64,000 nt of DNA from Fibrella aquatilis (GCF_017353255.1 NZ_JAFMYU010000011.1:62001-126000), one strand, 5' to 3'; counted from the first letter of the stretch, positions 34,729 through 44,153 are shown. The notes: a model not told the origin generated them from the sequence alone. A program made the numbers and translations.

Positions 34729-37700
34729 TTAGATAGTAGGTAAGCTCAGTGTACGCTCGAAATCGTCGCAAAGTTGATTGACAATATCCTGTGTTTCACG
34801 GATAAAAAATTCTCCTAACTCTTTATTACGACGAATGAATTTACGATACAGTTTGGAAAAATCATCGTAGATTTCTTCAACATCAAAAGCAGTTCCACTA
34901 TCTCGCATTTTAGCCATTACTCGCCGTCCGGCCTCGTCAGAACGTACGTAAGAGAAAAATAGCTCAACTTTGGCTTCAAAGTCATGAATCAACTCCTCAA
35001 TAGCCTCTTCTTCCTGATTCCGTTTAGCAATCACATCTGAGATACTGAAGGTATATTTCCCAGAACTATATCCACTCTTTGGCTCTCCTACTACTGGCGG
35101 CTTCTGCCTGAGCTTTTCTTCATAATCTTTTGGTACAACAATACCAATCTTGTTATCAAAGTAAATATCCACGTCATCAACCAGTTCCTTACGTGGATGG
35201 ATGTTGTTGTATTCGTTATTGTAACGTCTCCAGAAGGCCAAAAAATGTTCTTCAACAAATTTAGGCTCTACCAGAATGATGGTTTCAATGAGGTTAAGGA
35301 TGCGGAAATAATGATTTAGGCGGCCTTTTAGGTCAGCCGCTTCTTTGGGCTGTTGTCTGATATAATCGGCGATGGCGTCTTCCAATGCCAAAATAATGCT
35401 GATGTCTTTGTCTCCACATTCATACCGAACAAAAGCATCGAAGTGGTTCACAAAAAGCACATGCTGCTGAAGATCTGCATAATAGACTGCCAGTTTTTCT
35501 TCGTTTCCTAATGGATCAAAATCACTGACGACAACATTACTAAAATGAGCGAATGCGTTTTGAATATTACGCACGTTGACATTCTTATACGAGAAATCAA
35601 CAATCTTGCAGTCGTTTTTATATTTCGTAGTTCGATTAACGCGCGATATTGTCTGAATAGCGTTGATCCCTTCTATTTCTTTATCTAGAAATAACGTCTG
35701 CAATTTAGGTTCATCAAACCCTGTCTGTAATTTATCAACAACGATTAGCAATCCATTCTTTTTAATTGCAAAGTTCTGCAATACGATCTCCTCTGGCAAA
35801 CCATCATTTAGTGAATTCGATGCCGGGTGCGTTTGCCCGCTTGAACTGTAAACAATATATATCGGAGCATCTTTGAAACGTTCGTACTTTTTCTGCTGGA
35901 CTGCTTCTGCATAAAACTTATCGATCAACTGCTTGTACCGAATAGCGGCCCGGATGGATGAAACTGCCAACATGGCTTTCCCCGTGCCGCGAATACTGTG
36001 ATAAACGCTGGTAACCAGTCGCTCAGTTACGAAATGTGCAATTGCCTTTATCCGGTCTTCATTTTCGTAAATCAGCTTTTTACGGATCGAGTATTTCTTT
36101 CCGTCTGCGCCAACGCCCGTGTCGGTGTTGTCGGGAATTTCCTGGGCGGCGTAGCCAGTGTCTCCTTCAAAACCTGCCAAAACGTTGTCGGGTAGCTCGA
36201 AATACATCTTGGCCGATACTGGCACCAAGCCCTTTAGCGGGTTCAGAATGTAGCCGTCTTCAATGGCTTCCCGCATGGTATAGCTGTCAAACGGTACCCA
36301 TATTGGCTGGTTTTCGGCATACTTGGCAAATTCGCCGAAGCGGGCTAACGTGTGGTCGCTGGGGGTGGCTGTGAAGCCAATGATCAGGTTCTTTTTGGTG
36401 TGCTGTTTCAAGTAGGTATCGTTCCCATCGAACACGGTCTGCAACTCATCAAAGATGTTCATCATTCGTTCGTGCATCTCGCCCGCGTTGCTCCGGTGAA
36501 TCTCGTCGATCAGAAAGGCTACTCTTAGCGTGGCCAATCTGGCTACCACGTCGGGCGTGAGCGCATCGGCCACTCCGCCAAACTTTTGCAGGTTGACTAC
36601 CACAATGCGTTTGGCTCCGCTCAGTGCGTCCAGAAAAGTGGCCTTGTTCGTTGCTTCCACAAACATGCTCTTCTGGATGTTCATATTGTGCATCTTGGTA
36701 TCGAGCTGATCGCGCAGTTGTAGCCGGTCTACTACCAACATTACCTTATCATAGACGTATTCACGGTCGCGGCGTAAGTCTTTGAGTTGCAGGGCCGTCC
36801 AACCAATTATATTGCTCTTGCCAAAGCCCGCCGCGTATTGTAACAGTAGGGAATACACGGTTCTGTTGTTCTGGAATTTCTGTCGCCGGGCTATCAACTC
36901 CTGAATCTGTACGTCGCCAACACCCAGATTGACGAGTTCCTGCCGGAGCTTGTTGATCAGATAATCTGGCTCGGCTTCGTGCGTGAGTAACTCATCGATC
37001 CGACTTAGAATTTTGTCGGCCCCAAACTTTTGCTTGGGCCGGGGGCTAATCAACCGCCCGTCCGAATGCTTGTACTCTTTCTGATTACTGCCTTCCGGCT
37101 TCACCAACTCGCGCTCGATGAAGTTGTAATACAAGATCTCCTTCTCGATCATGCGCTTGTCGTACAGCGCACGAAATACCTCTTCAAAACGCTCGGTACG
37201 GCTGGAGTCCGGTCGCCGAAGTGGGTAAGGCTTGAAGTCGGCCATTACCCGCTTCTGGTAGGTGTCAATATCATACGTTCCGTTGGCGAGAGTAGCCCGG
37301 AGTTCATCGAACTGACCGGCCAGACTACGCGTCACATAGGTGTCCTGCACGTCGGTGGCCGTGATGTGAATGGCTTTCTCAAACACCTTCAGAAAATCGC
37401 GGCGCAGGCTTTGTGCGGCGTCGTTCCCGTGGGCCAGTTCCAGGTACGACTGCACGGCCTGCCCGTAGTCGCGGGCCACTTTCCGCCGACCGTGGTCACG
37501 GGCATTCTGATTGGAATAATTACTTTTTAACTCGCTGTATCCCAAATAAATACCGTTCAGGAAAAACGTGAGATCGGGGCGGAACGAGAACCGCATCTTT
37601 CCCTCGTGCTTCTGGCTGTAGGGCAGTTCCTGCACCACGGCAAACAGGTTTTCATCAAATAGGCTGTCTTCGTGGGTTTCGGTGCCACTGGTATAAAACA

Positions 37701-38016
37701 GATGGAATTTGATGCCCTCGAACGTGACCGACCTGTTGTTATTGAAAAACACGGCCATGTTGGCCGACTCGGCAATACGGGTGCTCAGAAAGGTCATAAA
37801 GGCCGCGAGCAGGGCCTTTTCGCTCCCAAACTTGGGTAACAGCTTGCGGTAATTGTCACGGTTGATGGTAGTGTCGCGCAGGAAATTGGCGAGGTCTTCC
37901 ACCACAAAGAAACTGGCCGATACCGTGTTGGCTTTTACCTCGTGGTAGCCCAACCCGTCGGGCCGCTGACACAAGAATTGGATAAGGTACTTTTCCTGAA
38001 GGTCGAGTTCGTTCAT
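34729..38016 (-). CDS. hsdR: Type I restriction enzyme R subunit
   Basis: This motor and nuclease subunit of a type I system has 1095 residues. The N-terminal nuclease has the PD-(D/E)XK set in FRPDLTFFLNGIYLGYSELK. The SF2 translocase has a variant Walker A (AAGFGKS), motif II LIDEIHRS, motif III FTATPSDH, and the late motif QTISRVNRT. A helical C-terminal part binds the methylase complex. The 3' third of the gene is visibly more AT-rich than the rest. It is separated from hsdS by 120 bases carrying paired direct repeats, so its expression may be controlled apart from hsdM and hsdS. Confidence 0.95.
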   Translation of the reverse strand: MNELDLQEKYLIQFLCQRPDGLGYHEVKANTVSASFFVVEDLANFLRDTTINRDNYRKLLPKFGSEKALLAAFMTFLSTRIAESANMAVFFNNNRSVTFEGIKFHLFYTSGTETHEDSLFDENLFAVVQELPYSQKHEGKMRFSFRPDLTFFLNGIYLGYSELKSNYSNQNARDHGRRKVARDYGQAVQSYLELAHGNDAAQSLRRDFLKVFEKAIHITATDVQDTYVTRSLAGQFDELRATLANGTYDIDTYQKRVMADFKPYPLRRPDSSRTERFEEVFRALYDKRMIEKEILYYNFIERELVKPEGSNQKEYKHSDGRLISPRPKQKFGADKILSRIDELLTHEAEPDYLINKLRQELVNLGVGDVQIQELIARRQKFQNNRTVYSLLLQYAAGFGKSNIIGWTALQLKDLRRDREYVYDKVMLVVDRLQLRDQLDTKMHNMNIQKSMFVEATNKATFLDALSGAKRIVVVNLQKFGGVADALTPDVVARLATLRVAFLIDEIHRSNAGEMHERMMNIFDELQTVFDGNDTYLKQHTKKNLIIGFTATPSDHTLARFGEFAKYAENQPIWVPFDSYTMREAIEDGYILNPLKGLVPVSAKMYFELPDNVLAGFEGDTGYAAQEIPDNTDTGVGADGKKYSIRKKLIYENEDRIKAIAHFVTERLVTSVYHSIRGTGKAMLAVSSIRAAIRYKQLIDKFYAEAVQQKKYERFKDAPIYIVYSSSGQTHPASNSLNDGLPEEIVLQNFAIKKNGLLIVVDKLQTGFDEPKLQTLFLDKEIEGINAIQTISRVNRTTKYKNDCKIVDFSYKNVNVRNIQNAFAHFSNVVVSDFDPLGNEEKLAVYYADLQQHVLFVNHFDAFVRYECGDKDISIILALEDAIADYIRQQPKEAADLKGRLNHYFRILNLIETIILVEPKFVEEHFLAFWRRYNNEYNNIHPRKELVDDVDIYFDNKIGIVVPKDYEEKLRQKPPVVGEPKSGYSSGKYTFSISDVIAKRNQEEEAIEELIHDFEAKVELFFSYVRSDEAGRRVMAKMRDSGTAFDVEEIYDDFSKLYRKFIRRNKELGEFFIRETQDIVNQLCDDFERTLSLPTI

Positions 38017-38020
38017 ACTA

Positions 38021-38105
38021 TCAAATAACCATCAAATAAGAGTTTGGTGACTGTCAATCAGTTACAGGTTAGAACTACCAATCCATCAAGTAACTGTCAA
38101 ATAAG
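38021..38105. promoter_or_regulatory. Paired TCAAATAA direct repeats before hsdR
   Basis: TCAAATAA occurs at 38021, 38032 and 38097, and the variant TCAAGTAA at 38086. Each pair is spaced 11 bases, so two 20-base blocks (38021-38040, 38086-38105) match at 17 of 20 positions. They flank the region just upstream of the hsdR start codon and may be operator half-sites. Confidence 0.45.
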
Positions 38106-38136
38106 CGTCAAGATAGAGGGCTAAACAAACCTGGCC

Positions 38137-39486
38137 CTAACTTCCCTGCATAGCCACCCGAATCTGTCCCGTCACGACCTCGTTGATGAGCGTTTTGCGC
38201 AATTCGGCCAGCGTGCTGAGTTGCGCGTTGAGGTTGGCTACTGCCGCATCAATCGCCTGCGTTTTCTGGTCCAGGTACGTGGCAATGGCGATTTGCTCTT
38301 CAAGGGGTGGAAATGCAACAGGATGAACCTGTAAAAATGAAGTGGATATTCTTTTTTGACCTGCTGTGCCAACCATAAAATTCTCTGCTTTCCTAAGAAA
38401 TCGCTCATTCCTTAAGAAGAGGTGTAAATACCTTGTATTGAGATATTTCTTCAAAACCCTGAAAACTATAAACTCGGTACTTCCAAATCCTAAATCATTC
38501 TTAAGACCTTCCACAATAACGCAGTTTCCATTTTCCATACAGGGTGTAATTTTAGCAAAAAGTATATCTCCGTTTCTAAAGGCAGTATAACCTTGATTTA
38601 CATTGTTGTAATCTTCAAAGCCATACGATTTTATTGTGCCAAATTTTTCATCAATATTAGTCATTGGTAAGAATTCAACCTTATTACTGCTATCAGTTGG
38701 CCATACCTTGGAAGTACTTGGGTTAATAGCACATACATCTTTAATTCGCTTCACATCCCAATGCGTCGGAATCTGCCCAATCCACTCGATACCAGAATCT
38801 TTCAACGGAGCGGATTTGTCCAGTCCTCGGCAAACGGTTTCGTTGATAACCGCTTTACGTAGAGCTAGATAGGTTGCTATTTTATGTTGAAGCAAAGCCG
38901 TTTTCTTGTCAATTGCCGCCGTTTGCCAGTCGAGGTAATTGGCAATGGCGGCTTGTTCGGCGAGAGGGGGCACTACCAACAGGAAGTTATTAATATCTCG
39001 CTGAAACAAATGAGGAACTCCCTGACCGTCTTTTTTGAGTTTTATGATGTTCTGAATGTATTCCGAAGCTATCTGATAATAAATATAATTATTATCCAAC
39101 GTCTTGTTAAACCTCATCACAGCTATAGAACTGTTTACGGTCCCAGGTCCTGGCATATGCTTGACTATGTTAACTATCCCAAGTGTGGAGCCGTCTTTCG
39201 CCAATAAAATATCATTTTCTTGAAGTATAATTTCAGGAGATTCTATAAATCGATCATGCGTAATATAATTCACATTATCATAGTCTATTTTTCTGCCCTT
39301 AATGTTTGGGGTTGCCAAGAAAAAATAACCGGAGTCTACATACTCAGAAGCTTTGAGAGCTTTCCAACCTACCCTAGCATTAACATTGCCCACATTTTTT
39401 ACTCTATTCATCTTCCAGTGGGCAGGTACGTTGCCCAGCCAGTCCATGCCGGAGTCTTTATAGTTATCGTAAGGGGTAAAGGTCAT
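38137..39486 (-). CDS. hsdS: Type I restriction-modification specificity subunit S
   Basis: The 449-residue subunit sets the DNA recognition sequence. It has the standard duplicated plan. Target recognition domain 1 follows YKDSGMDWLGNVPAHWKMNRVK, and conserved region 1 has PPLAEQAAIANYLD plus a coiled coil. Domain 2 follows KDSGIEWIGQIPTHWDVKRIK, and conserved region 2 has PPLEEQIAIATYLD plus a coiled coil ending GQIRVAMQGS. The two recognition domains are AT-rich compared with the conserved parts, a sign of exchange. The start overlaps the end of the DUF1016 gene by four bases. Confidence 0.95.
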   Translation of the reverse strand: MTFTPYDNYKDSGMDWLGNVPAHWKMNRVKNVGNVNARVGWKALKASEYVDSGYFFLATPNIKGRKIDYDNVNYITHDRFIESPEIILQENDILLAKDGSTLGIVNIVKHMPGPGTVNSSIAVMRFNKTLDNNYIYYQIASEYIQNIIKLKKDGQGVPHLFQRDINNFLLVVPPLAEQAAIANYLDWQTAAIDKKTALLQHKIATYLALRKAVINETVCRGLDKSAPLKDSGIEWIGQIPTHWDVKRIKDVCAINPSTSKVWPTDSSNKVEFLPMTNIDEKFGTIKSYGFEDYNNVNQGYTAFRNGDILFAKITPCMENGNCVIVEGLKNDLGFGSTEFIVFRVLKKYLNTRYLHLFLRNERFLRKAENFMVGTAGQKRISTSFLQVHPVAFPPLEEQIAIATYLDQKTQAIDAAVANLNAQLSTLAELRKTLINEVVTGQIRVAMQGS

Positions 39487-40529
39487 GGCTGGTTATTGGG
39501 TTGTGTTTGCTGGCGGGCAATGGCAATGGCCCGGTGCAGTTTATCGATAAACCACTCTTTGGGGGGTAGCTCGGTAAGGTACTGCGCCACCCGTATGTCG
39601 GGCTGGTCGAGCATCAGCAGCTCAATATGTTCGGTGTTGCCTTCACTACACAGTAAGAGGCCCACCGGGGGCAACTCGCCGGGCTGCATTTCATGGCGTT
39701 GCAACCACCGCAGGTAGAGGTCCATTTGTCCCTTGTATTCGGGCCGAAACTTACCCAGTTTAAGGTCTATGGCCACCAACCGGCGTAGCTTGCGGTGGTA
39801 GAACAACAGGTCTACGTAGTAATCGGTATCATCGACCGAGATGCGTTTTTGGCGTTCCAGAAAGGCGAACCCGTTGCCCATCTCCATAATAAATTCCTGT
39901 ACCCGCCCCACAATGGCCTGTTCCAGCGAGGCCTCGGTATACGTACCTGAGGCGAGACCTAAAAAATCGAGTACATAGGTGTCTTTAAACACCAGGTCGG
40001 GGCTTAAGAGGTCGGTTTGTTCAAGTTGGGTCAAGGCCTGACTGATAATCAGATCTGGCTGACGGCTAATGGCCGTTCGCTCATAGAGCATCCCATCCAT
40101 TTGTTGTTGCAACTCCCGCACACTCCAGCGGTGGGTACGTGCCAACTGACTGTAGAACTCGCGTTTGAGTGGTTCGTTAACCGGGAGCAATAGCCTGAAA
40201 TGGCTCCAGCTCAATTGTGCACACAGCGTATGCACAATTGAGCGGTCAGGAAACACGCCGGCCAGTTGCATACAGGTTCTCAGATGCCTGGCTCCCCATC
40301 CCTTTCCGATAGCCTGGGTTAGTTGGTCGGCCAGTCCACTAATTACTTGTTGGCCATACGCTGCCCGCTTGTTCTCCAGCAAATTCAGGTTAATGATTTG
40401 CCCAACCTGCCAGTAGAGCAGGGTCAGTTCTGTATTGACAGAAACGGCTACTTGCCTGCGCGATTGGTCGATCAGTTTTTTTATCTGCTCAAAAAGAGCC
40501 GCCAACGCTATAGAATCAGTCGATTGCAT
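39483..40529 (-). CDS. PDDEXK nuclease-domain protein (DUF1016/YhcG family)
   Basis: The 348-residue protein has an N-terminal helical DUF1016 domain (VNTELTLLYWQVGQIIN, SWSHFRLLLPVNEPLKREFY) and a C-terminal PD-(D/E)XK-type nuclease. The probable catalytic residues are in DDTDYYVDLLFYHRKLRRLVAIDLKLGKF (Asp, then DLK). Members are often encoded inside type I restriction operons; a role in restriction or DNA-end processing is suspected but not established. It lies ten bases after hsdM and overlaps hsdS, so it is translated with them. Confidence 0.9.
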   Translation of the reverse strand: MQSTDSIALAALFEQIKKLIDQSRRQVAVSVNTELTLLYWQVGQIINLNLLENKRAAYGQQVISGLADQLTQAIGKGWGARHLRTCMQLAGVFPDRSIVHTLCAQLSWSHFRLLLPVNEPLKREFYSQLARTHRWSVRELQQQMDGMLYERTAISRQPDLIISQALTQLEQTDLLSPDLVFKDTYVLDFLGLASGTYTEASLEQAIVGRVQEFIMEMGNGFAFLERQKRISVDDTDYYVDLLFYHRKLRRLVAIDLKLGKFRPEYKGQMDLYLRWLQRHEMQPGELPPVGLLLCSEGNTEHIELLMLDQPDIRVAQYLTELPPKEWFIDKLHRAIAIARQQTQPNNQP

Positions 40530-40539
40530 CGAAATTTGA

Positions 40540-42621
40540 TTAGATGAGATCGTTTTCCAGGGCGCTCAGTTCGGCGTTGAGGGTGGCCAGGTCGTTCAGA
40601 ATCTCGCCGATGGGGCGCAGGGTTTCGGGCTGGTAAAATACCTTGTTGAAATTAAGCTCTACGCCCACCATGTTTTCTACATACCGGAAGGGCCGCGTTA
40701 CATAGCGAGCCATGAAGGCGTCGATGAGTTGCTGATTTTGCACCGGGTGGGGGTCATAGGCTACCACCTCATAGTCTTTCTGGTAGTCGGGCGTCAGCTC
40801 AACCGTGATCTCTATAGTGGCCGGGCTTTTCTTACCAAGCTTTTTATACGCGCTTTTAATCACGATTCGCCCACAACCGAGGGCCTTTTGCTGTCCATCG
40901 GGGCTTTCCTCCATCAGCGTTTCGCGGTCGGTATCGTACCAATACGTACCCGTGGCGGTGCCAACGTGCAGGTTTCCCTCCCGGTAGTCGAGTTTGCCAA
41001 CCATCGGGCTGATAACCTCCAGAAAGTAGTCGTTGAGCGAATCATATTGGCTCTTATCAACCGTTGTGATGCGGAACGTGTCGATAATACTCGTTTCGTT
41101 GCCCGACTCGTCGGTTTGACGAATCCAGGTTGGTGTTAATCGGCGTGATTTGGCGCGGGTTTCGTGGCCCAGCAAGTCTTTCTTAACGGGCAACTGCGCC
41201 TCAAACGAGCGGCCCTCATCGTCTACGTTGGTCAGGATAATCGCCTGCCGGTTGTAGTAGAAATGCCATTTCGGAAACACCCGTGCTATGTCTGTGTCCT
41301 TGAAATCGGCCAGGGTTTGCACAATGATGGCCCGATTTGGCGGGTCCATCTCCCTACGCTTTTTTCCTTTGCTTTTCTTCAATGGCCGAAACAGTTCGCT
41401 GGCGTTGATGAGCATCAGGTGGTCGGTCCGGTCGGCGGGTTTTCGTTTATTAAACACCCACAGGTACGTATAGATGCCGGTGTTGAAAAACTCGTCGGTC
41501 GGCAACTGGATGATGGCCTCTACCCAGTCATTGTCCAGCATCCACTTGCGAATATTGCTTTCGCCGCTGCCCGCGTCGCCGCTAAAGAGCGTAGAGCCGT
41601 TATGCACCACCACACCCAGCCCGTCGCCGTCCAGTTGTGAGAGGATATGCTGGGTAAACAGAAACTGCCCGTCAGAAATAGAGGGGTAATCGTGAAATCG
41701 TTGCGTCTGATCGTTCTCAATGTCAGCCTTGTAGCCCTTCCAGTCTACGCCGTAGGGTGGGTTCGCCACCACTACGTCAAACTGTTTGTCGCTAAACGAG
41801 AGGTTGGTCAGCGTGTTGCCATACCGGATATCTGAATCAGTCCGAAACCGGCTTTCAATCTTGGCGAGGGCATAGAGCGAATCGCTCCAGTCTTCGCCGT
41901 AGGTTTTGGTGGGTCGGTCGGTACGGGTTTTAATTTGATCTTCAACGCCAAACAGCAGGTTGCCCCCGCCGCAGGTAGGGTCGTAAATAGTTAGGAAGCG
42001 GTCGTTGTCGGGCGGTAGTTTATCGGCAATGAGTTCGGCAATCAGCGCAATAATGTCGTCGGGCGTGTATTGTTCTCCAGCCGTTTCAGCAGAGATATCG
42101 GCCCACTTCCGCTTAATGTGTTCTTCGAGGGTGGTGATCTCGGAGTTGTTGAAGGGCGTCAGGTCTATCTCGCTCCATTTTTTGACTGTATCAAATAGGA
42201 CTCGCTTTTTCTTTAGTTGCCCGCTCACGCCGGAGATGTCAAGAAATTTCTCTTCTTCGGTGCCTCTGTCAACACCAAACAAACTTCGTGTTTGCAGATC
42301 AAACGATTTTAAGTAGGCGTGAAAATCCGTGTCGAATGACTTGTCGTTCTTGCAAATGTCTGCCAGCGTCTTCCCCTGCCGGATTACGTAGTCATTGTAG
42401 CCAATACCTGATTCAATGAATTCTTCGATGAAGGAGTCAACATCATCCTCGAAGTCTTTTTTTAATTCGGTTGCCTCCCGAATTAGTCGGCTCTCAACCA
42501 TGATGAGCGCGAAAAACGGCATCATGTATTTCGGGAAATCACTCTGCTTGATACCGGCCCCGATCAGCAGATCGGCTGTAGCCCACACTTTGGATTCGTA
42601 CTGAAGAATATTGATACTCAT
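40540..42621 (-). CDS. hsdM: Type I restriction-modification methyltransferase subunit M
   Basis: The 693-residue adenine methylase protects host sites and completes the M2S core. The helical N-terminal domain is followed by SAM-binding motif I (DPTCGGGNLLFGV) and catalytic motif IV (VVANPPYGVDWKG). It is longer than the roughly 500-residue EcoKI-type HsdM, with a C-terminal extension of about 200 residues that includes IRQTDESGNETSIIDTF and a final coiled helix (LNDLATLNAELSALENDLI) for S contact. It is the first gene of the operon. Confidence 0.95.
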   Translation of the reverse strand: MSINILQYESKVWATADLLIGAGIKQSDFPKYMMPFFALIMVESRLIREATELKKDFEDDVDSFIEEFIESGIGYNDYVIRQGKTLADICKNDKSFDTDFHAYLKSFDLQTRSLFGVDRGTEEEKFLDISGVSGQLKKKRVLFDTVKKWSEIDLTPFNNSEITTLEEHIKRKWADISAETAGEQYTPDDIIALIAELIADKLPPDNDRFLTIYDPTCGGGNLLFGVEDQIKTRTDRPTKTYGEDWSDSLYALAKIESRFRTDSDIRYGNTLTNLSFSDKQFDVVVANPPYGVDWKGYKADIENDQTQRFHDYPSISDGQFLFTQHILSQLDGDGLGVVVHNGSTLFSGDAGSGESNIRKWMLDNDWVEAIIQLPTDEFFNTGIYTYLWVFNKRKPADRTDHLMLINASELFRPLKKSKGKKRREMDPPNRAIIVQTLADFKDTDIARVFPKWHFYYNRQAIILTNVDDEGRSFEAQLPVKKDLLGHETRAKSRRLTPTWIRQTDESGNETSIIDTFRITTVDKSQYDSLNDYFLEVISPMVGKLDYREGNLHVGTATGTYWYDTDRETLMEESPDGQQKALGCGRIVIKSAYKKLGKKSPATIEITVELTPDYQKDYEVVAYDPHPVQNQQLIDAFMARYVTRPFRYVENMVGVELNFNKVFYQPETLRPIGEILNDLATLNAELSALENDLI

Positions 42622-42726
42622 TGACAGGTTGTTACAAGTTAGTCGTGCTCACGACCCAGACGCAGGCTATTGGACTACCTCAAAAATACAGTAAAGAGAC
42701 TAAACCCACCATTCCACCACCCATAC

Positions 42727-42774
42727 CAAACGCGCAATGCCCGGCTTCTTCCGAAGCCGGGCATTGCGCGTTTG
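42727..42774 (-). terminator. 22-bp perfect hairpin between doxX-like and hsdM genes
   Basis: The arms 42727-42748 and 42753-42774 pair perfectly around a TTCC loop. It lies 18 bases beyond the stop codon of the DoxX-like gene on the minus strand. No T-run follows, so termination strength is uncertain. Confidence 0.75.
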
Positions 42775-42792
42775 AGGCCTTTCAGATTAGCA

Positions 42793-43209
42793 CTAGCGAC
42801 CAGCTACGGCTGTTTCTGGGCGAACGACGCTGCGGTTTGTAGACTGTGCTTGCGCCCGTTTGTGGGCATAGGCGTAGGAGATAAACCCAACCAGCGGGAT
42901 TATGAAAATGGGTGCCCACATAACGGGCGGCTTCCCACTCATGGCAATGGAATAGATCGCCCCTAGCACGTCGATGATGAGGCCGGCGTAGGCCCATTCG
43001 CGGAGGCGGGGGTAGCCAGGTAGCAGAATGCCGATGACCCCAAACAGCTTGGCCCAGCCCACCAGCGGTATGAGGTAGGCTGGCATGCCAATGTCTTTGA
43101 ATCCCTGCACGGCGTCGGGCATAACCAGGATGTCGGGGATGGCCGAGCCAAACATAAAGAAGGCAAACAAGCCGGTGGCAATCCAGTAGATGATGTTGGT
43201 CTTTTTCAT
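42793..43209 (-). CDS. DoxX-like membrane protein
   Basis: The 138-residue protein has four predicted helices: NIIYWIATGLFAFFMFGSA, LIPLVGWAKLFGVIGILLPG, WAYAGLIIDVLGAIYSIA and WAPIFIIPLVGFISYAYA. The pattern fits the DoxX-like/DUF4870-type small membrane family, whose function is unclear. It overlaps the upstream PhnB-like gene by four bases, so the two are co-translated. Confidence 0.8.
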   Translation of the reverse strand: MKKTNIIYWIATGLFAFFMFGSAIPDILVMPDAVQGFKDIGMPAYLIPLVGWAKLFGVIGILLPGYPRLREWAYAGLIIDVLGAIYSIAMSGKPPVMWAPIFIIPLVGFISYAYAHKRAQAQSTNRSVVRPETAVAGR

Positions 43210-43661
43210 GATAAGACGAATTGGTTATTGGTTTGATAATCAGTTGGTTGTGCTGACTTCGGATGGCTAAAATTCAGGTACCAGTGGAAACCGAACTGAT
43301 CGGTGAGGTCGCCGAAAGTGCTACCCCAAAAAGTATGTTCCAGTGGGTGCAGTACCTCGCCCCCTTCGGCCAGGCGGGCAAATTTTTCGTGGACGTCGGC
43401 CTCGCTATCGCATTCGATCATCATGGAAACGGCGTGACCAATGGCCTCGTCAAGCGCTAAATCAGACGCCATCAGCACGGCCCCGTCAAGCTTCAGGTCG
43501 GCGTGCATGATATGCTCGCTCATGTAGGCCGGGAAGTGCTCGGCCATGGGCGATTCGCCAACGGCTAGTAACGTCAACTCGCCGCCGAGGCATTGCTGGT
43601 AGAAGGTCATGGCCTCGCGGCAGTTGCCGTTGAAGTGCAGGTACGCGCTGATCTGTGTCAT
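43206..43661 (-). CDS. VOC-family protein (PhnB-like)
   Basis: The 151-residue protein has the PhnB-type VOC fold: ISAYLHFNGNCREAMTFYQQCLGGELTL, MHADLKLDGAVLMASD, and the end LEHTFWGSTFGDLTDQFGFHWYLNF. This subgroup is often mis-described as a methyltransferase; the substrate is unknown. It is the first gene of a pair with the DoxX-like protein. A tandem G6-containing repeat about 60-100 bases upstream may be its operator. Confidence 0.87.
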   Translation of the reverse strand: MTQISAYLHFNGNCREAMTFYQQCLGGELTLLAVGESPMAEHFPAYMSEHIMHADLKLDGAVLMASDLALDEAIGHAVSMMIECDSEADVHEKFARLAEGGEVLHPLEHTFWGSTFGDLTDQFGFHWYLNFSHPKSAQPTDYQTNNQFVLS

Positions 43662-44153
43662 AGTCTTTGTTGTTTAGTGGTTGGTTAACGAATTAAAAAT
43701 ACGGCCTTTTGCCGGGCCAGAAGGGGGGCATACGTGGCAACTTGAGGGGGGTATCGTGCCATTCGTCCGGTGCTTGTTGGCGGGACGGCCACGGCTTCTG
43801 AAGCGGCTACGGTCAACGATTTCTCGTTCACAACCGGCTGACGCGAAAAATTAATAGTAGCCGATATAACTAATTTGAAAGATTGATAAGAGTTACAAAA
43901 TAAAGTTCATTTTGCGAACATGATACCCACCAATAAATTAAACATACCGGCTGGTAAATCTTAAAAATAATAACATGCTATTATTTAAATATATAACTGA
44001 CAGATTACTGTTACCGTCTGGTAACTCTTTAATTAATAGTAAATTATCTTTTCCAGCTTGCAGCCGTCAAACCAATTAAACTGGTGTCAGAGAAGTTAAA
44101 AACTTACTCTGTACTGGTATAAATTATTTTCAACCAATTAATCATTCACGATT
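43662..44153. other. AT-rich divergent intergenic region
   Basis: The 492 bases have no gene. The left part carries the tandem G6 repeat listed separately. The right 300 bases are strongly AT-rich, with several CTGGTAA/GTTACC-like words (43952, 44008 and 44019 areas), and should contain the promoter of the pore-former pair. Confidence 0.6.
43723..43761. promoter_or_regulatory. Tandem direct repeat, candidate operator
   Basis: GGGGGGCATACGTGGCA at 43723-43739 and GGGGGGTATCGTGCCA at 43746-43761 are imperfect direct repeats spaced 23 bases, about two helical turns. They lie upstream of the PhnB-like gene, a typical layout for a regulator binding as a tandem dimer. Confidence 0.45.
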
